From positions 14,501 through 78,500 of the forward strand of contig CAMOKL010000004.1 in NCBI GenBank assembly GCA_946617655.1: a stretch of 64,000 nt of DNA, read 5' to 3'. A program made the translations under genes and the position numbers. Shown in pieces: positions 1 through 9,158 of this stretch. Numbering within the stretch: the stretch's first letter is position 1; the number at the start of each line of letters is the position of its first letter. The notes beneath the pieces are model-generated. The model ran no database searches, had not been told where the DNA came from, and saw only the letters and a list, made by a program, of their open reading frames with translations. The DNA is from Anaeroplasma sp902783745 (GTDB lineage: Bacteria; Bacillota_I; Bacilli_A; Acholeplasmatales; Anaeroplasmataceae).

Positions 1-538
1 CACCATCAATCCACATATTATCAGCAAGGAATGGGAACCATTTAATTGCATCTGCTGCAATTACAGGTCCATATAATTCATGGTTGAAGAAATTACCCCA
101 TCTACCAAATGCTTGTGCAACTAAAATACCAGGCATTGTAATATCAAATACCTTATAAATACTAATACCTTTAAATCTAGATAATCCAATTAAAGTTGCA
201 ACAGCACCGATAATACCACCTTGTATTGCAAGGCCAGATAATCCTGTGAATTCTCCATTCTTAAATCCTAATACCTCTCCAAAATTAGAGAAACTTGATA
301 TATTAAATAATACATACCAAATTCTTGCACATACTATCGCAACAGGTATTGTTATTACTGCAAAAAAGTAAACATCATCTGATGATATTCCAACTCTTTT
401 TGCTTCTCTTAATACTAAATACATACCAACAACAATACCAGTTAAAATACATAATGCGTAAAACGCAATAGTAAATGGACCGATATTAAATGTAGATGGT
501 ACTACTAAATTAGAATTTAATAGTTCTTGTAAAAACAT
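1..538 (-). CDS. lgt: Prolipoprotein diacylglyceryl transferase, 3' part beyond the window
   Basis: Lgt transfers diacylglycerol from phosphatidylglycerol to the lipobox cysteine of prolipoproteins in the cytoplasmic membrane. I translated the minus strand from the ATG at 538. It gives a multi-pass membrane protein with the family blocks GLAIQGG and GRWGNFFNHELYG; the latter is the Lgt signature with the essential Arg/Asn/His-Glu residues. About 179 residues are visible and the C-terminal part lies beyond position 1. An AGGAGT ribosome site (about 545-550) overlaps the hprK stop, so the gene is translationally coupled to hprK, an arrangement common in Firmicutes. The lipoprotein at 27621-28592 is a likely substrate. 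Confidence 0.93.
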   Translation of the reverse strand, partial: MFLQELLNSNLVVPSTFNIGPFTIAFYALCILTGIVVGMYLVLREAKRVGISSDDVYFFAVITIPVAIVCARIWYVLFNISSFSNFGEVLGFKNGEFTGLSGLAIQGGIIGAVATLIGLSRFKGISIYKVFDITMPGILVAQAFGRWGNFFNHELYGPVIAADAIKWFPFLADNMWIDG

Positions 539-544
539 ATAATA

Positions 545-1477
545 CTACTCCTTATTTGAAGCCTTAACATTAACCTTGTTAACAAATTCTAAGGCTGAAT
601 TATAACCCATTAGCTTTAATTTTTCATTCATTGCGGCAGACTCTACTAACAATGAAACACTACGTCCTGCAAGAACTGGAATAGTAACTTTTGCGATTTC
701 AGTATTAAAATATTTAACTTTTTCTGAATCTAGACCTAATCTATCGTAATATTTGCTTTCATCCCATTTTTGTAATTCAACAACAAGCTTAATTGCCTTT
801 TTACTACGATAAGCACCAGCACCAAACATTTTAACAACATCAACAATACCGATACCTCTAATCTCCATATAACGCTTTAATATTTCAGGAGATTCACCAA
901 CAAGGTTACCTGGTTCTTTTTCTAATATTTCAACTAAATCATCTGCAATTAACTGATGACCTCTTTTAATTAAATCTAAGGCAGTTTCAGACTTACCAAT
1001 ACCACTCTTACCTATAATTAATGTACCCATACCATTAATATCCAATAATGTACCATGAACTGATAATCTTTCAGATAACTTATCTTGTAAATATGAGAAT
1101 AGCTTTGATGAAGTTTGAGTTGTTCTTAATCTTGAACGGAAAACTGCAATATGATACTTTTCTGCCATATCAATAAATATCTGATTAATCTTAACGTTAA
1201 TAGAAAAAACTAAGCATGGAGGATTTAAAGAAAATATCTTTTCCACATTCTTTTCTATAACATCTTTTGGTTCACTTTCTAAAAATGATGCATCCTTAGA
1301 ACCAATCAAACAGATTCTTGTGTTTTCAAAATAATCAAAGAATCCTGCAAACTCTAAGCCTGGTCTTGATACTTGATCTGATGTGATTTTTGCATCAATA
1401 CCTTCCTTACCTGCAATAAGCTCTAAGCTATTATCCTTAGCAAACTTATTGACTGATACATATAATTGTTCTGCCAT
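545..1477 (-). CDS. hprK: HPr kinase/phosphorylase
   Basis: This bifunctional enzyme phosphorylates and dephosphorylates the regulatory serine of HPr, the switch for CcpA-type carbon catabolite control. The 310-residue length is typical. The N-terminal domain is followed by HGTLL near residue 141, a Walker A loop GKSGIGKS (156-163) and the family signature EIRGIGIVDV near 205-214. The start is supported by a GGAGG site just upstream (about 1483-1487). Its substrate HPr is encoded at 30358-30606 with the target serine conserved, and a cre-like site sits before pgk, so the regulatory loop is represented in this window. lgt follows immediately. Confidence 0.96.
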   Translation of the reverse strand: MAEQLYVSVNKFAKDNSLELIAGKEGIDAKITSDQVSRPGLEFAGFFDYFENTRICLIGSKDASFLESEPKDVIEKNVEKIFSLNPPCLVFSINVKINQIFIDMAEKYHIAVFRSRLRTTQTSSKLFSYLQDKLSERLSVHGTLLDINGMGTLIIGKSGIGKSETALDLIKRGHQLIADDLVEILEKEPGNLVGESPEILKRYMEIRGIGIVDVVKMFGAGAYRSKKAIKLVVELQKWDESKYYDRLGLDSEKVKYFNTEIAKVTIPVLAGRSVSLLVESAAMNEKLKLMGYNSALEFVNKVNVKASNKE

Positions 1478-1486
1478 ATTAACCTC

Positions 1487-2056
1487 CTAAATATAATCAG
1501 ATATTATATATTCTATAATTTCAGATAAAACATATCCAAAAATTAAATACAAAACACACGAGCTTGTTGTACTAAACACCTTAAATACTGTTGCATTAAT
1601 TAACGCAAACAATGTCATAATAAGTGCTAATACAATAAACTTTTTTATAATAAAAAGCATTATTCTTCCACGCATTTTAAAATAAATATGCTTATATAAG
1701 AAAAATGTAGTGCTAATAACTAAGGATACTAAAAATAGCATAAATATATTATCTATAATTAAATCCAATGAGAAAAAGCCGAATATTACAGTAGTTGATA
1801 CATAAATTATAAAGAAAGAAAACATTTCCTTTAGTAATTCATTAAAATACCATCTCATATTTCTTTTAGGCTTACCTTTAGCTGATGCTTGATAAAGCAT
1901 TTCTACTAAATCATCTTGCATGTCTTTTGACATGTTTGGGTCTAAATCTAATAATGATTTTCTGATATTTTCTTTTTCACGCATTATATCTTCAGGTGTC
2001 TTTTCTTTTTTCTTTCTTTTCTGTTTTGCATTTGGCTTTATGTCCTTTTGAGGCAT
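1487..2056 (-). CDS. Hypothetical membrane protein with charged N-terminus
   Basis: I do not recognise a family. Residues 1-70 are highly charged and Lys-rich and include a helix-like segment with LLDLDPNMSKDMQDDLVEML. About four hydrophobic segments follow (roughly 77-95, 98-118, 133-153 and 160-180). A cytoplasmic N-terminus with a four-helix membrane domain is the simplest topology. It lies directly upstream of hprK, ending 10 bases before that start, so it is probably the first gene of a unit with hprK and lgt. No catalytic motif is visible. Confidence 0.7.
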   Translation of the reverse strand: MPQKDIKPNAKQKRKKKEKTPEDIMREKENIRKSLLDLDPNMSKDMQDDLVEMLYQASAKGKPKRNMRWYFNELLKEMFSFFIIYVSTTVIFGFFSLDLIIDNIFMLFLVSLVISTTFFLYKHIYFKMRGRIMLFIIKKFIVLALIMTLFALINATVFKVFSTTSSCVLYLIFGYVLSEIIEYIISDYI

Positions 2057-2122
2057 AATATCACCACTTTCAAAATACTTTATTATTATATAATAATATT
2101 TTTAATAATACAAATTAATATG

Positions 2123-2145
2123 AAAAAAGCGAGTTAAACTCGCTT
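2123..2145 (-). terminator. Rho-independent terminator after uvrA
   Basis: On the minus strand the stem AAGCGAGT/ACTCGCTT is followed by TTTTTT. It lies just after the uvrA stop and before the next transcription unit. Confidence 0.85.
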
Positions 2146-2151
2146 AATTAA

Positions 2152-4968
2152 CTATTTATTTTCAAGTAATGGCTTTAAATATTTTGCAGTATATGATTCC
2201 TCACATTTAATTAAATCCTCAGGTCTACCGCTAAATAATACCCTACCACCACGTTCTCCACCATCAGGTCCCATATCAATAATATAATCTGCAAGCTTAA
2301 TAACATCTAAGTTATGCTCAATAATTAATACTGTTGCACCTTGATCTGCTATTCTATTAATTACATTCATAAGCTTTTTAATATCATCAGTATGTAATCC
2401 TGTTGTAGGTTCATCCATAATATATAGAGTTTGTGGAGTTATTTTTGCGTTTAATTCTGTCGCAAGCTTTATACGCTGTGCCTCACCACCAGATAATGTA
2501 GTTGATGATTGACCAAGCTTAATATATCCTAAACCTACATCAAATAGAGTTTGTAGCTTATTTCTAATTTTTGGGAATGCACTAAAGAATTCTAATGCTT
2601 CTTCAACTCTCATATTTAAAACATCTGAAATACTCTTATTTTTAAATTTAATCTCTAAAGTTTCAGATTGGTATCTTGTACCATGACAAACCTCACATGG
2701 TACATAAACATCTGGTAAGAATTGCATTGAAATTCTTTTAACACCATCTCCCCAGCATGCTTCACATCTACCACCCTTTACATTGAATGAGAAATGAGCT
2801 TTTGTGTATCCTTTTGCTTTCGCATCTGTTGTTTTTGCAAATAATTCTCTTATATCATCAAATACTTTTGTATATGTTGCTGGATTTGATCTTGGTGTAC
2901 GACCAATTGGCTGTTGAGAAATATGAATAATTCTTTCGATATTTTCAACGCCCTTAATTGAATCAATTTTACCAGGTATTAAGGTTCTTGCCTTATATAT
3001 CTTTTTATAAACATTTTTATATAAGCATTCATTTACAAGACTAGACTTACCAGAACCTGATACACCTGTTACAAGTGTAATAACACCTAAAGGGATTTTA
3101 ACATTAACATTCTTTAAATTGTTTTCCTTTGCACCCTTTATTTCAATCCATTTACCAGTAAGCTTTCTTCTCTTTTCAGGTAACTCAATTTTTAACTTAC
3201 CAGTTAAATATTTACCTGTTAAGGAATTAGGGTTTGCCATAACCTCTTCTGGTGTACCTTGGGCAACAATTTCACCACCATGTATACCAGCACCAGGTCC
3301 AACATCTACTAAATAATCACTTTGAAGCATTGTATCTGTATCATGTTCAACAACGATTAATGTATTACCTAAATCACGCATTTGCTTTAAGGTATCAATT
3401 AAACGTTGATTATCTTTTTGATGTAAGCCAATTGATGGTTCATCTAATACATATAAAACTCCTGTAAGCTGACTTCCTATTTGTGTTGCAAGTCTAATAC
3501 GCTGTGCTTCTCCACCTGATAGTGTATCAGCACTACGAGATAATGTTAAATATTCTAATCCTACATCAATTAAGAATTTTAATCTATCAGTTACTTCTTT
3601 AATTGCCTGCTTTGCAATTTGAGCTTTTTCTTCACCTAAATTAAGATTTTTAAACCATTCATATGACCTATCAATTGACATTTCACATACATCCGCAATT
3701 GATTCATCGCCAATTTTAATGTTTAATACTGATTCATTTAATCTTCTACCATTACATTTAGGACATAAAGTTTCTGTCATGTATTGCTGTAACCAATCTC
3801 TTATCCAATCAGAATCTGTTTCATTATATCTTCTTTGAAACATTGGTACAATTCCTTCAAATCTTTCAGTCTTATCATGGTTTCTACCTGATGTTGACTT
3901 CATCTTAAAACTAATTACATCTGGTGAACCAAAAAGGATAATATCTTGATTTTTCTTAGATAGATCCTTAAATGGAATTGTCGTATCAATTTTATAATAT
4001 TCACATACTTGATATAATTCAGCATTTGATAAATTACCTGAATCTTGATTCTTATAAGGTAGGATACATTTATCATCAATTGATTTTTCCCAATCAATTA
4101 CTAATGCTGGATCAATATTTAAGTTAGCACCTAATCCATTACAGTTAGGACATGCACCAAGTGGTGAATTAAATGAGAATAGACGTGGTTCTAGTGTTGC
4201 AAGTGAGAATCCACAATAAGGACATGCGTGAACTGTTGAATAAAAATATTCTTTATCATCTGCATATACAACAACATATCCATCCGCTTCCTTTATCGCA
4301 GTTTCAACTGCTTCAAACACTCTAGAACGTATTCCTTCTTTCATCTTTAATCTTTCAATCACAATATAAATATTATGCTTCTTTGTACGTTCAAGTTTTA
4401 TCTCTTCTGATAGCTCATGCATTTCACCATCTACCATTGCACGAACATATCCTTTTTTAAGGTATGTTTCAAATACCTTAACATGTTCTCCTTTTTCACG
4501 GAATATAACAGGAGATGTTATATATAATTTAGTGCCCTCACTAAATTCCATAATCTTATCTACTATTTGATCAATTGAAAATGATGAAATAGGAATATTA
4601 TGATTAGGACAATATGGAGTACCTACTCTTGAGAATATTACTCTTAAATAATCATATATTTCAGTTACAGTACCAACAGTTGATCTTGGGTTATGAGATG
4701 CTGATTTTTGGTCAATTGATATTGCAGGTGATAAACCTTCAATAGAATCAACATCTGGTTTTTCATTAGAACCAATAAATTGTCTTGCAAAAGAAGATAA
4801 TGATTCAACAAATCTTCTTTCTCCTTCTTGGAAAATAGTATCGAAGGCAAGAGATGATTTACCAGACCCTGATACACCTGTCATTACTATAAGCTTATCC
4901 TTTGGTAATGTAATATCTACATTTTTTAAATTGTTCTCCCTAGCTCCCTTTACTATTATCTTATCCAT
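2152..4968 (-). CDS. uvrA: Excinuclease ABC subunit A
   Basis: UvrA is the damage-sensing ATPase of nucleotide excision repair; it loads UvrB on lesions. The 938-residue length is typical. Two ABC modules are visible, each with a Walker A loop (GVSGSGKSS near residue 31, and GVSGSGKSSL near 640) and a signature LSGGEAQRI. Two zinc-finger pairs are intact: CPYC with CPNCNGLG (about 247-280) and CEAC with CEVCHGTRY (about 738-765). The start follows the ligA stop by only two bases, so it is cotranscribed with ligA. No uvrB is present in the window. Confidence 0.97.
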   Translation of the reverse strand: MDKIIVKGARENNLKNVDITLPKDKLIVMTGVSGSGKSSLAFDTIFQEGERRFVESLSSFARQFIGSNEKPDVDSIEGLSPAISIDQKSASHNPRSTVGTVTEIYDYLRVIFSRVGTPYCPNHNIPISSFSIDQIVDKIMEFSEGTKLYITSPVIFREKGEHVKVFETYLKKGYVRAMVDGEMHELSEEIKLERTKKHNIYIVIERLKMKEGIRSRVFEAVETAIKEADGYVVVYADDKEYFYSTVHACPYCGFSLATLEPRLFSFNSPLGACPNCNGLGANLNIDPALVIDWEKSIDDKCILPYKNQDSGNLSNAELYQVCEYYKIDTTIPFKDLSKKNQDIILFGSPDVISFKMKSTSGRNHDKTERFEGIVPMFQRRYNETDSDWIRDWLQQYMTETLCPKCNGRRLNESVLNIKIGDESIADVCEMSIDRSYEWFKNLNLGEEKAQIAKQAIKEVTDRLKFLIDVGLEYLTLSRSADTLSGGEAQRIRLATQIGSQLTGVLYVLDEPSIGLHQKDNQRLIDTLKQMRDLGNTLIVVEHDTDTMLQSDYLVDVGPGAGIHGGEIVAQGTPEEVMANPNSLTGKYLTGKLKIELPEKRRKLTGKWIEIKGAKENNLKNVNVKIPLGVITLVTGVSGSGKSSLVNECLYKNVYKKIYKARTLIPGKIDSIKGVENIERIIHISQQPIGRTPRSNPATYTKVFDDIRELFAKTTDAKAKGYTKAHFSFNVKGGRCEACWGDGVKRISMQFLPDVYVPCEVCHGTRYQSETLEIKFKNKSISDVLNMRVEEALEFFSAFPKIRNKLQTLFDVGLGYIKLGQSSTTLSGGEAQRIKLATELNAKITPQTLYIMDEPTTGLHTDDIKKLMNVINRIADQGATVLIIEHNLDVIKLADYIIDMGPDGGERGGRVLFSGRPEDLIKCEESYTAKYLKPLLENK

Positions 4969-4970
4969 AA

Positions 4971-6944
4971 TTACCTCTTTATCTTTTCTTGGAATTCCTT
5001 ATCATCCATGATATAAATTCCTAATTCCTTTGCCTTATCAAGCTTAGAACCTGCAGCCTCACCTGCAATAACAATATCAGTTTTTTTAGAAACTGATTCA
5101 CTTATTTTTCCACCTTGCTTCATAATAAGCATTTTAGCCTCATCTCTTGGCATAGATATAGTACCTGTTAATACTACCTTTTTACCAGTAAAGAAGCCTT
5201 CTATTAATTCTTCACCAATGTATTTAGTATTTAATCCTAAATTCTTTAATCTTTCAATTAATTCTAAATTTAGTGGATTATTAAAATAATCAACAACACA
5301 TCTAGCAATAACCTCACCAATATCATCTAAATTAGATAATTCCTCAAATGTTGCGTTTATAATACCATCTATATCTTTAAATCTCTTTGAAATAATTAAA
5401 GCTGCCTTAGCACCAACATGTCTAATACCTAAACCAAATACTAATCTATCTAAATTATTCTTCTTAGATTCTTCTATTGCATTTAAAAGATTAGTAATAG
5501 ACTTTTCACCAAGACCTGGAATATTTACTAATTCATTATAATTAAATTTTAAATTAAATATTGATGATACATCAGTTAAATAGCCTAATTCAAATAATAA
5601 TCTTGAAAGCTTATCTCCTAAAGAATCAATATTATATGCAGGCTTTGATGCGAAATGTATTAGCTTATTAATAAGCTTATCCTTACATAAAGGATTAATA
5701 CAATACCAATCAGCCTCACCCTCATATCTTTTTAATGCTTCACCACAACAAGGACATTTATCTATCATTACAAATGGTTTTATTTCTTTTCTTTCCTCAA
5801 GGACTGGTCCTACAACCTCAGGAATAACATCACCAGCCTTATGTAGTGTAACAATATCACCAATATGTACATCCTTCATTTTAATATAATCTTCATTATG
5901 AAGTGTAGCCTTAGATACAACTGAACCTGCAAGTGAAACAGGCTTAAATACACCAACAGGTGTAATAACACCAGTTCTTCCTACTTGGTATATTATATCT
6001 AATAATTGTGTTTTTACTTCCTCAGGTGGGAATTTATATGCGATAGCCCACTTAGGATATTTTACAGTTTCACCAATTATAGAATGTAATTCTAGCTGAT
6101 TAACCTTAATTACAATACCATCAATATCATAAGGTAGGTTAGGACGTAATTCACCCATTTTTTCTATATATTTAATTACATCATCCATACTATTACATAG
6201 CATATAATTTGGATTGACATTAAAGCCAAGCTCACGCATTTTTATTAAAGCTTCTTCTTGTGTTAAAATATCATCTTCCATGTAATAATATAAGAATGCA
6301 TCTAAGTTACGTTTACTTGCAACCTTGCTATCTAATTGTCTTACAGAGCCTGCGGCAGCATTTCTACAGTTTGCAAAAATATCTTCTCCTGCCTCTTCAC
6401 GCTCTAAGTTTAGCTTTCTTAATGATTCTCTTGGCATATAGATTTCTCCTCTAACCTCTAAAGAATCATTGTTTTTTAATTTTAATGGAACTGATTTAAT
6501 AGTTCTAACATTATGAGTTATATCCTCACCAACTAAACCATTACCTCTAGTTGATGCTTCTACTAATATACCATTACTATATTTTAAAGATACAGAAAGA
6601 CCATCTATTTTAAGCTCACATAAATATTTGGCTTCAGGCGCAACCTCTTTAACTCTTTTATCAAAATCATATAATTCTTCATAACTAAATGCATCTGATA
6701 ATGATGCCATTTTAGTTTCATGTGTTACCTTTTTGAATTTAGTTAAAACCTCACCACCAATTCTATTAGTAGGTGAATCTAGGGTCTTTAATTCAGGATG
6801 TTCTTCTTCTATTTTAATAAGCTCGTTCATAAGCTTATCATATTCATAATCCTCCATAATTGGCATATCCTTTGTATAATATGCTTCTGATGCTTTATTA
6901 AGGATTTCTTTAATTTCATTTAGTCTTTCTTCAATAGTTGGCAT
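4971..6944 (-). CDS. ligA: NAD-dependent DNA ligase
   Basis: LigA seals nicks using NAD. I take the ATG at 6944 (protein beginning MPTIEERLN), because the GGAGG site at 6950-6954 sits inside the longer possible N-terminus; this gives 657 residues. Visible blocks are the adenylation domain with the KIDG active-site lysine (CELKIDGLS), the OB-fold, a four-cysteine zinc finger (CPCC then CINPLC), helix-hairpin-helix repeats and a C-terminal BRCT domain (about 585-657, with GKKVVLTGT). It is followed after two bases by uvrA, forming a DNA repair/replication unit downstream of pcrA. Confidence 0.97.
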   Translation of the reverse strand: MPTIEERLNEIKEILNKASEAYYTKDMPIMEDYEYDKLMNELIKIEEEHPELKTLDSPTNRIGGEVLTKFKKVTHETKMASLSDAFSYEELYDFDKRVKEVAPEAKYLCELKIDGLSVSLKYSNGILVEASTRGNGLVGEDITHNVRTIKSVPLKLKNNDSLEVRGEIYMPRESLRKLNLEREEAGEDIFANCRNAAAGSVRQLDSKVASKRNLDAFLYYYMEDDILTQEEALIKMRELGFNVNPNYMLCNSMDDVIKYIEKMGELRPNLPYDIDGIVIKVNQLELHSIIGETVKYPKWAIAYKFPPEEVKTQLLDIIYQVGRTGVITPVGVFKPVSLAGSVVSKATLHNEDYIKMKDVHIGDIVTLHKAGDVIPEVVGPVLEERKEIKPFVMIDKCPCCGEALKRYEGEADWYCINPLCKDKLINKLIHFASKPAYNIDSLGDKLSRLLFELGYLTDVSSIFNLKFNYNELVNIPGLGEKSITNLLNAIEESKKNNLDRLVFGLGIRHVGAKAALIISKRFKDIDGIINATFEELSNLDDIGEVIARCVVDYFNNPLNLELIERLKNLGLNTKYIGEELIEGFFTGKKVVLTGTISMPRDEAKMLIMKQGGKISESVSKKTDIVIAGEAAGSKLDKAKELGIYIMDDKEFQEKIKR

Positions 6945-7003
6945 ATAAACCTCCAAAAAATGTATATTAATATTATAACACTTTTAAATCTTATTTATGT
7001 ATT

Positions 7004-7026
7004 AAAATGACAGGTAGCACCTGTCA
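7004..7026 (-). terminator. Terminator between pcrA and ligA
   Basis: The perfect inverted repeat TGACAGGT/ACCTGTCA has a 3-base loop and is followed by TTTT on the minus strand, directly after the pcrA stop. The short T-run may allow read-through into ligA. Confidence 0.7.
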
Positions 7027-7032
7027 TAATAA

Positions 7033-9156
7033 TTAATTTATTTTAGTTAATGATGGGTGAGTTGATAACATCTTTTTAATACCTGTAGGTAACGCAAACG
7101 CAATCTCTGCGATTTTACCATTAATGCTTATAACCTTACCATCGCCAAATGTCTTATGGTTAACCTTATCTCCAACCTTAAGATTTGAAGTTACGGCATC
7201 CTTTGCGCTTAAAACATTAGGTATTGCCTTAGATTCTATATCCTTCTTAGGTGTTTTATATTCACCATATAAATTATAGAATTCTCTTTTCATTTCACCT
7301 AAGAAGCAAGAAGGCATCATTTGTTGAGTAAATCCAAATAAGAATCTTCTTCCTACATGAGATATAAATAATCTATCCTTTGCACGAGTAATACCTACGT
7401 AACAAATTCTTCTTTCTTCTTCTACATCTTCTTTAGTTACCGAATTTTGTGATGGGAATATTCCATCCTCCATCGCAACCATAAATACATTCTTAAATTC
7501 CAATCCTTTAGCCTGATGATATGTTGTAAGAATTACTGAATCAGATTCTTTCGCATCATCATTCTCACTTCTTAAGGCTAAATCTGATAAAAGAATATCT
7601 AATATTTCTTCATTAGTTAACCCTTCATCCTCATGGTCTAATTCTGTTTCTTTTAAAACAGATTTAAATTCCTTAATGTTTGATATTCTATCTTGATATT
7701 CATCAGAATCACCTTTTTTAAGCATATCTTCATATGAGGTTTCCTTTAATAAGATATCAATAATATCAGGAAGCTTACAATTAGCAAGAGATTCTTTAAT
7801 TGATGTCATCATAATTTTAAATTTCTTTAATTCTATAGAACCAGAACCACTATATAAATCTATTGATTCAAAAAGTGATTTGTTATATTCATTTGAAACA
7901 CTAGTAAGTGATTCTATTACCTTATCACCAATTTTTCTTTTTGGTTCATTTACAATTCTTAAGAAAGAAAAATTATCATCAGGATGAACTAATACTCTTA
8001 AGTATGCAGTCATATCCTTTATTTCTTTTCTTGCAAAGAATGATAATCCTCCAAAAATTCTATATGGAATATGTTCTCTTAATAAAACATCTTCAAATCC
8101 TCTTGATATGTAATTAGCACGATACATTATCGCAAAATCACTATAGCTATCACCCTTATCGTGAAGTTTCTTTATTTGTTCTACAACAAATGAAGCCTCA
8201 CCAAACGCTGTATCTGCGTCATATAAAATAGGCTTATCTCCTGTTTTACCATGAGAATACATAACCTTTTTAATTTGGTTAGGGTTTTTATCAATAATAC
8301 AGTTTGCTAAATTTAGGATTTCATTAGTAGAACGATAATTTTCTTCTAATAGAATCATTTTGTGATCCTTATAATCACGTCTAAATTTATGGATATTTTC
8401 GATTTTTGCACCACGGAATGAATAAATACTTTGGAAGTCATCACCAACAACAAATATGTTATTATGTAATGCCGCAAGCATTCTTATTAATACATATTGT
8501 AATGCGTTAGTGTCTTGGAATTCATCTACTAATATATATTCGAATTTGTATTGATATCTATATAATACTTCAGGTGCTTCTTTAAATAATTCAATAGTTT
8601 TAATAATTAAGTCATCAAAATCTAATAAATTATTCTTTATCTTATATTCTTCATATAATCTTGATACTGTATCATAATCTTGGTTTAAAAATGGATCATC
8701 TATAGAAAATGCTTCAAAGTTTTTAGATTTAGAAATTAAATGTCTTAATTCTTTTGGTTTAGAATCAATACATTCATTTTTACATATATCTTTAACTATT
8801 TTTTGTGCGTCTTCTTCATCAATTATATTAAAAGAATTTGTATAATTTTCTAAATGGCCAATTTCTTTTCTTAATATTCTTACACAAAATGAATGGAATG
8901 TAGAAACCCACATATTTTTAGTATCAATACCACCTAAAATATTAGAAATTCTAACCTTCATTTCATTTGCAGCCTTATTAGTAAATGTTAAGGCTAAAAT
9001 AGAATCCTTTGATACACCAAGCTCATCTATTATATATGCTATTCTTGTCGTTAAAACCTTAGTTTTTCCAGATCCAGCACCAGCCATAACCATAACTGCA
9101 CCACTAGTTTGAGTTACTGCGGCCTTTTGTGGTTCATTTAATCCACTTAAATCCAT
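7033..9156 (-). CDS. pcrA: UvrD/PcrA-type ATP-dependent DNA helicase
   Basis: PcrA is a 3'-5' SF1A helicase used in repair and in displacing proteins from DNA. At 707 residues the gene shows motif I (AGAGSGKT near residue 25), motif II VDEFQDTN, QSIYSFRGA (motif III), motif V (TYHQAKGLEF) and VGITRAKD (motif VI). The C-terminal KVGDKVNHKTFGDGKV segment matches the Tudor-like tail of Gram-positive PcrA that binds RNA polymerase. The start is only two bases from the ABC-F gene stop, and a terminator separates it from ligA. Confidence 0.95.
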   Translation of the reverse strand: MDLSGLNEPQKAAVTQTSGAVMVMAGAGSGKTKVLTTRIAYIIDELGVSKDSILALTFTNKAANEMKVRISNILGGIDTKNMWVSTFHSFCVRILRKEIGHLENYTNSFNIIDEEDAQKIVKDICKNECIDSKPKELRHLISKSKNFEAFSIDDPFLNQDYDTVSRLYEEYKIKNNLLDFDDLIIKTIELFKEAPEVLYRYQYKFEYILVDEFQDTNALQYVLIRMLAALHNNIFVVGDDFQSIYSFRGAKIENIHKFRRDYKDHKMILLEENYRSTNEILNLANCIIDKNPNQIKKVMYSHGKTGDKPILYDADTAFGEASFVVEQIKKLHDKGDSYSDFAIMYRANYISRGFEDVLLREHIPYRIFGGLSFFARKEIKDMTAYLRVLVHPDDNFSFLRIVNEPKRKIGDKVIESLTSVSNEYNKSLFESIDLYSGSGSIELKKFKIMMTSIKESLANCKLPDIIDILLKETSYEDMLKKGDSDEYQDRISNIKEFKSVLKETELDHEDEGLTNEEILDILLSDLALRSENDDAKESDSVILTTYHQAKGLEFKNVFMVAMEDGIFPSQNSVTKEDVEEERRICYVGITRAKDRLFISHVGRRFLFGFTQQMMPSCFLGEMKREFYNLYGEYKTPKKDIESKAIPNVLSAKDAVTSNLKVGDKVNHKTFGDGKVISINGKIAEIAFALPTGIKKMLSTHPSLTKIN

Positions 9157-9158
9157 TA